This document shows positions 29,044 to 39,400 of a DNA stretch of 64,000 nt, in pieces; within the stretch, counting starts at the first letter, position 1; every line of letters starts with the position of its first letter. The translations under genes were made by a program, and so were the position numbers. The DNA comes from Symsagittifera roscoffensis (Eukaryota; Xenacoelomorpha; Acoela; Convolutidae), in contig NC_087064.1 in assembly GCF_963678635.1 (NCBI RefSeq), positions 3,037,926-3,101,925 on the forward strand, given 5' to 3'. A model generated the notes under the pieces. It did not search any database and was not told where the DNA came from. It saw only the letters and a program-made list of their open reading frames with translations.

Positions 29044-31776
29044 TTGTTCCGACTTTCGATACGAGAGTAACGGAATATTTGTGCTCGGGGTGGGTTTTTT
29101 TTTCTTCAGACAAATTTCGACTTTTTAACTAGCCATTTTTGACGGAATATTTTTAGATCATTCAAAAGCTATTGCTGTCCTGAGCTCAAATTTGAAAACA
29201 TATTTCACCTGTGATCATTTTTCGTAAAGTTATGAGGGTTTAAAGATTGCCATTTTGACCAATTTGGGACAATTAACGCGGGGTATGTTTCGCGCTATTA
29301 ACGCGTAAGCGGAGAATTAATCCGTCTTGAAATCGTTCCAATTTGGTTGAGAGAAGCTTATTTGCCAAAATTTGTTACAACGAGCGAAATCTATCCTTTT
29401 GTTCTTTATATGGCGTGTGGGGGGATGATTTTCATGAAAAAATTCAAATTTTAGAAATTTTTTTTCATTTTGTTTTATTTAATTTAATTTTTTAATTTTT
29501 TTTTACTGCTCCATAAACGTTAAAAGGCAGTCAGAACTTTCAGGGCTTTGTCCTGAGACGAGCAGTCTTGTTTTTTTTCCAGTGGAAAGTTTTTCTAATC
29601 TGACGTTGGTTTTATTGGCTATACACAAAAGACCAAGTTATCAAAAGTTAAGTTACCACAACGGTTATTTTTTTAAAGAACTTGCAGTAACATATGAAAA
29701 ATAATATCAATCCAACGGATTTTGAAATTTGTTTTATTCCATGTAGTTTTGAAATGCTATAATCTAAAAATTGAATTTGTTGTTCCAATTTTTGATACGA
29801 AAGTAACGAAATATTTGTGCTCGGGGTGGGTTTTTTTTCTTCAGACAAATTTCGACTTTTTAACTAGCCATTTTTGACGGAATTTTTAAATATCATTCGA
29901 AAACTATTGTTGTCATGAGCTCAAATTTGAAAAGATATTTCACCTCTGAACCTTTTTCGTAAAGTTATGGGGGTTTAAAGATTGCCATTTTGGCCAATTT
30001 GGGACAATTAACGCGCGATTTAATTCGCGCTATTAACGCGTAAGCGGAGAATTAATCCGTCTTGAAATCGTTCCAATTTGGTTGAGAGAAGCTTATTTGC
30101 CAACATTTGTTACAAGGACCGAAATCTATCCTTTTGTTCTTTATATGGCGTGTGGGGGGATGATTTTCATGAAAAAATTCAAATTTTAGGAATTTTTTTT
30201 TCATTTTGTTTTATTTAATTTAATTTTTTAATTTATTTTTACTGCTCCATAAACGTTAAAAGGCAGTCAGAACTTTCAGGGCTTTGCCCTGATACGAGCA
30301 GTCTTGTTTTTTTCCAGTGGAAAGTTTTTCTAATCTGACGTTGGTTTTATTGGCTATACACAAAAGACCAAGTTATCAAAAGTTAACTTACCACAACGGT
30401 TATTTTTTTTAAGAACTTCCAGTAACATATGAAAAATAATATCAATCCAACGGATTTTGAAATTTGTTTTATTCCATGTAGTTTTGAAATGCTATAATCT
30501 AAAAATTGAATTTGTTGTTCCGATTTTTGATACGAAAGTAACGAAATATTTGTGCTCGGGGTGGGTTTTTTTTTCTTCAGACAAATTTCGACTTTTTAAC
30601 TAGCCATTTTTGACGGAATTTTTAAAAATCATTCGAAAACTATTGTTGTCTTGAGCTCAAATTTGAAAAGATATTTCACCTCTGAACATTTTTCGTAAAG
30701 TTATGGGGGTTTAAAGATTGCCATTTTGGCCAATTTGGGACAATTAACGCGCGATATATTTCGCGCTATTAACGCGTAAGCGGAGAATTAATCCGTCTTG
30801 AAATCGTTCCAATTTGGTTGAGAGAAGCTTATTTGCCAAAATTTGTTACAAGGAGCGAAATCTATCCTTTTATTCTTTATATGGCGTGTGGGGGGATGAT
30901 TTTCATGAAAAAATTCAAATTTTAGAAATTTTTTTTTTCTTTTTGTTTTATTTGATTTAATTTTTTAATTTTTTTTACTGCTCCATAAACGTTAAAAGGC
31001 AGTCAGAACTTTCAGGGCTTTGCCCTGATACGAGCAGTCTTGTTTTTTTTCCAGTGGAAAATTTTTCTAATCTGACGTTGGTTTTATTGGCTATACACAA
31101 AAGACCAAGTTATCAAAAGTTAAGTTACCACAACGGTTATTTTTTTAAAGAACTTCCAGTAACATATGAAAAATAATATCAATCCAACGGATTTTGAAAT
31201 TTGTTTTATTCCATGCAGTTTTGAAATGCTATAATCTAAAAATTGAATTTGTTGTTCCGATTTTTGATACGAAAGTAACGAAATATTTGTGCTCGGGGTG
31301 GGTTTTTTTTCTTCAGACAAATTTCGACTTTTTAACTAGCCATTTTTGACGGAATTTTTAAATATCATTCGAAAACGATTGTTGACTTGAGCTCAAATTT
31401 GAAAAGATATTTCACCTCTGAACATTTTTCGTAAAGTTATGGGGGTTTAAAGATTGCCATTTTGGCCAATTTGGGACAATTAACGCGCGATATATTTCGC
31501 GCTATTAACGCGTAAGCGGAGAATTAATCCGTCTTGAAATCGTTCCAATTTGGTTGAGAGAAGCTTATTTGCCATAATTTGTTACAAGGAGCGAAATCTA
31601 TCCTTTTGTACTTTATTTGGCGTGTGAGGGGATGTTTTTCATAAAAAAATTCAAATTTTAGAAAAAAAAAATTCATTTTGTTTTATTTCATTGAATTTTT
31701 TAATGTTATTACTGCTCCATAAACCTCAAAAGGCAGTCGGGACATTCAGGGCTTCGCCCTGATACGAGCAGTCTTG
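29044..31776 (+). mobile_element. Head-to-tail array of four Helentron-like (family 1) monomers
   Basis: Four copies of the 6907-7424 element, at about 29044-29571, 29785-30305, 30520-31042 and 31253-31776, each with the 5' GTTCC(G/A)A start, the gtgctcggggtgggtt box and the 3' hairpin (c)agggctt(c/t)g(c/t)cct. They are separated by the same ~210-bp spacer, so the period is ~735 bp. The first monomer lies outside the 10.9-kb triplication, the other three inside. The short minus-strand frames repeated here are by-products of the array. Confidence 0.75.
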
Positions 31777-32532
31777 TTTGTTTTTATGCACAAAATTTCT
31801 GCCTTTCGCGTAAATTTAATTGTTGAATGTGAAATTAGGTGTTTGATGTCAGTTAAGTTAGAAGTTTGATGAGATTGAAACTTTTCTTACCAAAAAGAAG
31901 CTGCTTAGCCGTGAATCGTAAGAAAGTTTCAAGCATTTGGTTCATTCATAAAGACTACCTTGAAATTAAAACAAGGGGCTCAAATTTAGCGCAATTGAGA
32001 TACGATATGCATCCCTAATAAAAATTCATGGTTAATTTCTTTCTATTTTTAAAACAATTTACGTTTCGTGAGTAACAAGTAGCAAAAAGTTGGAACGTTT
32101 AAATAAAATTCTTAAAAATTATTCCTCGATTTCAGGAAAACTCATTTTGCAGTTGATTTTTTGATTTTTCGGTCGAATTTTAAACAACTCTATCTGAAAA
32201 TATATCTTTTGCACGCTTTTTAAAAAAGTTCAGTTTTTAAAAATGTTTTTGTTTGCTTCAACTTTTGGCAAATCTCTATCATATTTATCTTTTTTTTGCT
32301 TTTCTAACTGATTTTGTTAATTTCTACAATTTTTCAAGTTCTATTCATATATATTCTTTTTATGTCAATATCTACTTCGATCAATTTGGAACAGAAAATA
32401 TGATAGTCATACGCATTCAGTTTAAGCTCATCCGAAACCTTTTGATAAAACTCAAAACAGCACAATAATTTTTAAAAGTTTTTCTCTTATGTTAAAAACG
32501 ATGGCATAGAAAGGTATTTTTCTTCTTTTCAG
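31777..32532. other. Intronic sequence before the distal last exon
   Basis: AT-rich DNA with long T-runs. I see no gene or repeat boundary. It ends in the acceptor cttttcag. Same sequence in copies 2 and 3. Confidence 0.55.
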
Positions 32533-32628
32533 GAAGATCAGATGATGGAGGCTGCGATGAGTCCTTTTGACAAGCCGATGGCTGAGGACCAATTCGACCC
32601 ACAGTCACTCTTCTACGATTTCGGCTAA
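32533..32628 (+). CDS. Host gene distal last exon, copy 1
   Basis: Acceptor cttcttttcag, then 31 codons EDQMMEAAMSPFDKPMAEDQ and FDPQSLFYDFG with TAA. GC-rich against its surroundings. Phase 0 matches the end of the exon at 26894-27109, giving ...FFNLL|EDQMM. Acidic, hydrophobic-ended tail (LFYDFG). It sits in the 10.9-kb unit and is therefore present three times. Whether it is joined to this gene is inferred from phase, strand and proximity. Confidence 0.7.
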   Translation, partial: EDQMMEAAMSPFDKPMAEDQFDPQSLFYDFG

Positions 32629-32794
32629 ATTATCTCAAGTCTATTATAGAAAAAAAACTGTGCTAGTAGCAAAACAAGCCATACATTAAAAAACGACTAT
32701 TTCCACTTTCCCACCACATTTCGAAATTTCCAATCTCAGTTGTTTTACGTGTTCTAATGGCTAAATTTGCAATGTTAAGATTCGAAGTATGAAG

Positions 32795-32800
32795 AATAAA
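32795..32800 (+). terminator. Poly(A) signal AATAAA, copy 1
   Basis: Canonical hexamer 167 nt after the TAA of the distal exon. Identical hexamers occur at 43719-43724 and 54640-54645. Confidence 0.5.
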
Positions 32801-33202
32801 TATATGAAGGTGACAATGTTGAATTGGTTTTCAAAAATGAAACTCAAATGTGTGTGTGGTGGGGAGATTGAAAATTGGAATTTGAAATGTTGGGCCATGA
32901 AGTAAACTCTGAAAATTAAAATTTTCGTAAACTCTTTTCCTGCAACCCAGCAATTGATGCTTAAATACAGTGATAATTTAATCCCGCTACAAAAAATTGC
33001 ATTGCAATCAAAGAGATTTATCGCCGTTTTATTTTCATTTTTTTTTGCTAAATAAACTGAAACATGAGCAAGCATTTTTCAAATTTACTGGTGCGTTTAA
33101 TGAGTGCAATTCTGCTGTTATGCTAATTGAGAGGCGTAGAAACCAGCCAAAATAGAAACCATCTTTCCTATAAATTATTAACACGAAATGAACTCTTATA
33201 TA

Positions 33203-33229
33203 ATTACGCTTGCGATAAGCAAGCGTAAT
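33203..33229. repeat. Perfect 11-bp hairpin
   Basis: ATTACGCTTGC, loop GATAA, GCAAGCGTAAT. Conserved without change in the other two units (about 44127-44153 and 55048-55074). Function unknown. Confidence 0.85.
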
Positions 33230-34754
33230 CTAATCGGAATATTGATTTTTTTCGGGCAAACAACTTATTTAACAGAATCATTTGAATCACTCTGTATCTT
33301 GGTTCATAATAATTTCAAATTTCAAAGTGTCTTCCGCGCAGCTAGTCTGGAGGTAACGAATAAGCCTGCGACAGCAAAGATTTTGTGTTCGAATCTGAGC
33401 AGAGTCCATTTTTTGAAACGGGAAATATTCCGTTACAAAAAATTGTCCGCTTATTGTTCGTCTGATTATGTTTTTGTCGGCTTAATTTTCACATCTAAAA
33501 ATGTTTTTGCTGTATGCAGTTTTCATTGTAGTTGCTTTTAATGTCTTCTTTTAATCCTGCAGTTTGTAATTCTACTAACCTTGACTTCGTATAGATATTT
33601 TTTTCGCTTGAAAATTTTTTCGGCCCAAATGATTTCAGCTTATATCTGATCAACATCCTAACCTAATTTGGGTCGTTTGTGTGAACCAATTTTTTCATGG
33701 TTTTTTTTCGCACAAAACATTAAAATATTATTATAGAATTTATATTTTGAAGTTTTTCAGGGCAAAAAAAAATATTTTTGATCAATAATTGATATTGAGT
33801 TTTCCTTAAACTGTCTCAAATATGTTTTTGGACGTATCTTTTGCAAGCAAAACATCATTACAGACAACATTTGGAGGTTTTCTGAACATTTTTGCTTCTT
33901 CTTTGGACTTATTGGCTTTCCTTTCATGTCTGCTAGCTTGCAATGCTGTTTTTGTGGTATCGCTTTGCCTCTGTGTCTTCAATGTTGAACCCTAACATCT
34001 TTCAGGTTCCTTTTTAAATAGCCTATGGGTAATGCCGTTGCCTCTGCCTCTTAAATTTGGAATCCGCGGCTCGGCCGGACCTTGTTTTGTTTAGTTTTTA
34101 TGCAATTTAAAAAAATTGGTTAAAATTAAAATGTCGGACTTTCATTTGCCTACTCAATTTTCGTCAGCTAACTTGCCCTATCACAGATTTTGCTTGTTCT
34201 GTAGCAATTTTCATTGCGAGTACAAGTGTTGTTCTATCTAGTATCAGGGGAAAACTTGAAAGTTTTGATTTTTTTCATAAAATCATTTTTTCGGCTCAAC
34301 TTGTGCCTGCTCAAAGATTGTCCGCTTTGTTGCTACAGTAGTGCAAGTGTTGTTCATCGTAGTCTCAAATGGGACTTACAACTTAAAGATTTTTTACAAA
34401 TACTTTTTTTTGGCATCAATCTGTGTCTGCTCAAGATTGTCGACTTCGTTCACTCTTTTCAAGTTTTGTGCCTTGCTAAATTTATATCCAAATTTTAGTA
34501 ATTTTTGCCTGGAATGAATTTCTATCGAAACATCGAAAAATTCGAATTTTTGATACACCTACTTTTGTATTTTTTCATAATTTTAAAAAAAACTGACTTT
34601 TGTTTTTTTAAAGCTCTTGTTGCATCGCAAGTGATGCGAAGCTTAATTTTGCATCAATGTAAAAATTTAAGAATTAACAAAATTCAACAGAAAAGAACAC
34701 ATTGAAAAGAAGTAATTTTAAGGGGCGCGATTGAAGCTATGATAAAACCCGGGT

Positions 34755-35405
34755 TGAGGCGTTCTAGTCATGTTTCGACCGTTGCGACCTAAAATAGCTA
34801 AATTTCAATTAATTCGACCAAAGAGGGCTGTTTCAACGGATTCGACACAAATCGACCATGTTTCAACCGACATGACCCAATCAACTTATGTTGCGACCTA
34901 CTTGACCGAAGAAAATGAAATCTGTGTTCGATTCAAGAGGGCTATATTTTGACCGAATCGACCACATTTGGCTATGTTTCGACCGACTCAACTGAAGCAA
35001 AAATGAGTTCATTTGTGTTCGACCCAATCGTGCTACGTTTCGACCACCCCGACTCAATTTTACTATGTTTCGAACTTTTAATTTATGCAAGTCAAAAGTT
35101 GATCAGCTTTGATGTTTTTCACCACTAACTAGTATAGTAGAAACTTGACTCCTTGAGTTCGACTGTTTTGAGACTCTGTTTAGACCATGCTTTGACCCCA
35201 CTTTGTGTTCGACTATGTTTCTACTACATATTGTGTTCGGCTATGTTTTGACTACACTTTGTATTAGACTTTTTGTTCGACTATGTTTCGACCACACTTT
35301 GTGTTCGGCTATGTTTCGACTACACATTATATTAGACTTTTGTTCCAATATTTTTCGACCACACTGTGTTTGGCTATGTTTTGACTACACATTGTATAAG
35401 ACTTT
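34755..35405 (+). repeat. Degenerate TCGAC-rich repeat block
   Basis: Irregular reiteration of (t)tcga(c/a)(t/c)atgtttcgac(c/t)(a)cac(a/t)ttgtgttcgg, best ordered at 35200-35400 with a unit of roughly 40-65 bp. A second block rich in gtcgac/tcaac lies at 37480-37940. Both recur in copies 2 and 3. No coding meaning seen. Confidence 0.6.
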
Positions 35406-35585
35406 TTTAAACTCAATTAGTCATGTAGAAAAAATAATTTCTTCTGAAAATGTTTTAATTTAAAGATTTGAGAAACATTATACAAAGTCAATAGATTTTG
35501 AGAAACAGTATTTTTTCTTACATAAAATAAGAAATTCATTTTCGCATTTTTAAAAATTATCTCTCAATAATTAATCAAAAACAAT

Positions 35586-35967
35586 TATTTTGTTTTAAAT
35601 ACTAAATGACCGTTTTTGATGAGAAACTTTGAGTCCAATTCTAAGATTGGCTCAACATGTCCAACGTAATACTTCCGTGAAAAAACTAACAGATCTGTAT
35701 TTGTGTCGCTTTTTCCTCGCTTCGAAACCCACTTCAACCCAGCTCTAGCTTTTGAATAAGATTGTGCAAATAATTTCGGCCCAATTTTAAGGCTTGATTT
35801 GGATTTTTGTTTTTCAACGGGAGCATTTTTTTTCGGGTGTTTTTATTTTTTCCCCTAGCAACAGATACCACCAATCATCGTCGTGTGATATATCATAATA
35901 AAACTGTTTTAGTCGAGTGCTGAACAACATTAAAAAACCGGTTTCACTTTTTTGATATTCATCTAAA
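35586..35967 (-). pseudogene. Frameshifted copy of the 126-codon repeat ORF
   Basis: Same as 46510-46890 but with eight instead of seven Ts near 35826, which breaks the minus-strand frame. The copy-3 version (about 57431-57812) has the same eight Ts. Confidence 0.55.
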
Positions 35968-36219
35968 TTCGAGCGAATAATAGGCTTATATTTTTTATTT
36001 TCTAAAACTAACTATTATTTGTTTTTGCCAAAGCAATTTAGTTGTCAAGAATATTTTTAGCGCCTTGTTAGTAAAAATTTAAGAACGATCAAAAAAACTT
36101 TGCAAAACTTGAAAAAGTTTTGAAAAATTTATCTGAACTTTTTTGATTTTCCAAATTTAATATAATTCATGTAAAAAAAATTTTCTCAACGCCCCAAACT
36201 GATTAGCAAGCATGTGCAT

Positions 36220-36425
36220 GATATAGCGCGCTCTCGGGAGCAAAAAACGGTATCCTTCATTCCAAGGTCTAATGCGTGTTCTGCTGACCATCGAGTCAAT
36301 GGGTAAACCAAGGAACATCAAATCAATGCGGATCTGATGATGCCAGAGTCAAGGCCACTTCCCGTGGAGCTTAGGGCTGGTGTCAAGGCGGACACGAATC
36401 ATCTGGAGACAAGAGGTCACGATTT
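36220..36425 (+). other. GC-richer island of unknown nature
   Basis: Stands out from AT-rich surroundings (gcgcgctctcgggagc; ggtgtcaaggcggacacg). The frame is interrupted (TGATGA), and splice sites are not obvious. It could be a relic of an exon or a small structured RNA. Present in all three units; copy 2 differs by two adjacent bases (cccaagg for cccgtgg). Confidence 0.35.
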
Positions 36426-39400
36426 TTTTTTGGATCCAGGAGTGCGATCGCCATTTTATCATAGCAGTATTGGTTCTTTTCCGTTTTCCTCCTCATGTGA
36501 AATTTTACTTGTACCTTTTTTGTTCACATTTCCGACTGTTACAAAAATTGGCATGCCAATTAATAAGGCTATGACAGTTGTTTTGTCGTCATACCCAACC
36601 TTTTAACACCCTTCCTTAAACTATAAAGGTTATTCTTATGTGTTATGTGAGGGGAGGGAGGGGGGGGGGGCGAAGAGCCGCGGTGTTCGCTGATCTAAGA
36701 CCAAAATACCGTTGTTTTTTTCAAGTTGGCTCATTTGTAAAGTAAGGTTGCATTTTTGTGAGAGCCAAATACGAAAATGGAAAACAGCTGTCACTGGACT
36801 GGAATAGTTGTCACTGGAAAATATATCCAAATGACTTTTTTTGGAAGTTAGATTTGGTTGCGTTATGATGGAGACTCAATTTAGTTTTTACCCGTGTTCT
36901 GCCATAAATTAAACTTTATTTTGTCAACAAAAATATTATTTAGCTCCAGCTTGGCCGATTCAATGAAAATGCACCTTGTGATGATCAGACAAGAGCAAGT
37001 CGTGCACATCGTATCGAGATACCAGATCACAGGAATCAAGTACTTAAGCAATAATCAACTCAAATGTTTCATAACTCTTTTGCCAAGTAGGCCAAACTGG
37101 AGCATTTTGTAATTCAGTCCAATATTGAAAAAAATAGACAGATTGTACTGACTGGCCAATTTTTGCTTATAAATAATGATAGTCACTGGGTGTGATATTA
37201 GAACACTTAATTATTCGTCGATCATCATAACTTGTATAGAAAAATTCAATGAAAGAAAATCGCGAAATAAAGCCAGATTTTTTTTTTCAAATTTTTGTTT
37301 CTTTTTTTACTAACTTTCCTTAGCCTATGTTTACTTAAGAGACAAATGAATTACGGACAAATTTCAAAACTGAGAATTACTTTAACCTACAATAACAAAA
37401 AAGAACAAAATTTAAATTGGACTTTCAGCACTCAATCATCCCCGAGTTGAGGGGGCCAAATTATGGAATGACCATTGTCCGCTCTCTACTTTGTTGGTCA
37501 AACGATTTAAATTGTCTTCGTTGTGAGTCAAACAATATCCGCTGTTGACTTTGGATGACTTTGGTCGACCAAGATTGGATTTTGCTCGACTGTGGTCAGC
37601 TTTGAGCACTTCTGATTAAAGTCCATTGACTTTCCTGAATCTTTTAGACCTCGCATTCAAGTTGTTTTTAATATCTGTATCGACCCTGGTCGACTTGATA
37701 AACCCTGCCGACTTATGTATCAATCAACGCTCGTCGACTCATGTTTTGACCCTATCAACCATGTTCGACACTTGTCTCATGTACCGACCCTGTCAACCAT
37801 AATTGGACACTTGTCGCCTCAAGTTTTGTTTGGACCCTGGTCGACCAAAGTTTCTGTTAACCTGCATGTCTTGGACCGAATAGCCTTATTTTGCCTGACC
37901 CATACATGTCTATACATGACTCGATCATCTCAACACGGTACTATGTCTTCAATTGCTTGAAATTGTCAGAAAAATTGAAGCAATCAAACCAATTCATTTT
38001 GGCACTGAGAAGTTTTTGAGTTTTTTCTAGAATCCGAATTACAACAGATAGCATTTAATATAGTGCTACATTGTACAATTGACGAGCTTTCTTTGAGGTA
38101 GTCTTCCTAAAACGTAGGAACAATTGGTGATTGCAATATGTTCAAACCTCTATTTTTTTGACATCTTTTTTGAATTTTATTGGGTTTCTAAAGACCATTC
38201 TGATACAATGACATCGTATTGAGAAAATTTTTCATTAAAATACTTCTGGAGTAATGGAATAGTTTATGAAATCACAGAGGAAAAAAGGAACCTATGCTTT
38301 TGCAAATTGGTCAAATGTTCGGGCTGGTTACATTTCATTAAATTGTGACCACAGTAAAAATTTCTCAAATATGTTTAATGAAGCGGAAAAAGCATTAAGA
38401 TTACTAAAAACGAAAGCTAATACAAAAATGATGAAAGCTTCTAAGCGTTGATTGAAGAAGCTTCCATTGATGACGCGATTTCTTTTTGGGTCTCCCTTGA
38501 AAAAAAGACAGCCAAGGGGTACTTTTAATTTAGACACCTTTTTGCCATTTTAACCCCAATTAGCTTCATTTGAAAGCCTAAAATGACAAGAGGTTCAATT
38601 GGCAAACTGAATTAAGTGCCGAAAAAAACCAAAAAAAAAAGTTATCAAGAACTTCAAAAAAAACGATTTTGCGTTGAACGACAGCAAACCTAAATTTTTG
38701 GTGTCCATATTTTTGTTTTGAGTTAGATTTTTACAAAAATTGCTGCTCTTTTTCAAAAAAATGGCTAGTATGGAAGTAAAAATGTAGCATTTAATTAATA
38801 CTAGAGTGAATCTTTTCAAAATCCTTGATATTTTTAAGAACGAATGTTAAAGTTAATAAAAAACACTTAAAGGCAAGCTGCGGTTATATGTACTTGATTT
38901 TTAAACAAGTTCTCATAACTTGAAAAAAATAACTGTTCTGCTATTAGACTGACTCACTGTAGCAATTTTTTGGCCATACAAAAAGTCACCTAATCCTTGG
39001 TTTAATCTTAAATCATATCCTTTTTCCCGCTCTTTTCATAACCTCGCAAAAATGCGGGCAAAAGGCGCTAAGTTGCCCAAATTACTTTTATTTGATTAGT
39101 AGAATTAGCGTATTAGTCTGTTTTAAATAATTTTTTCTTCAGATTTCAGACCTACTGAGTGGTATGTTACTCTTTATTACCACTGCAAATATGTTGAACA
39201 CTTTTTTTTAAAAGCAGCCGAAGTGTGAATAAACAGAAAAACGAGCAAAGTATAAGCAAGCCGAAAGTTAAATAATTTGTATTGATATTTGTTTGATTTT
39301 TTAACTGTTAAAACCTAATTATTGGTAGATAGATTACGTAACTGCTCATTAATTTCGGCTGTTTTGTATGGTCGCTGATTTATCATTTGGTTCGTTTAAA

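Noticed and set aside
29648..29848. 66-codon minus-strand ORF (MSEEKKPTPSTNIS...) recurring at 31120, 42043 and 52964
   Set aside because: It recurs only because it spans the 735-bp array spacer and the start of each Helentron-like monomer; the codon pattern shows no constraint.
33385..33405. tRNA T-arm-like gttcgaatc
   Set aside because: No acceptor stem, anticodon arm or D-arm around it.
33188..33541. 117-codon ORF repeated in all three tandem units
   Set aside because: Open in all copies simply because the copies are almost identical; composition is that of AT-rich intergenic DNA, with no domain or splice support.
33685..34705. Small frames at 34214-34705 as repeat-encoded genes
   Set aside because: Low complexity (Phe/Leu/Lys-rich from T- and A-runs), no start context, no homology recognised.
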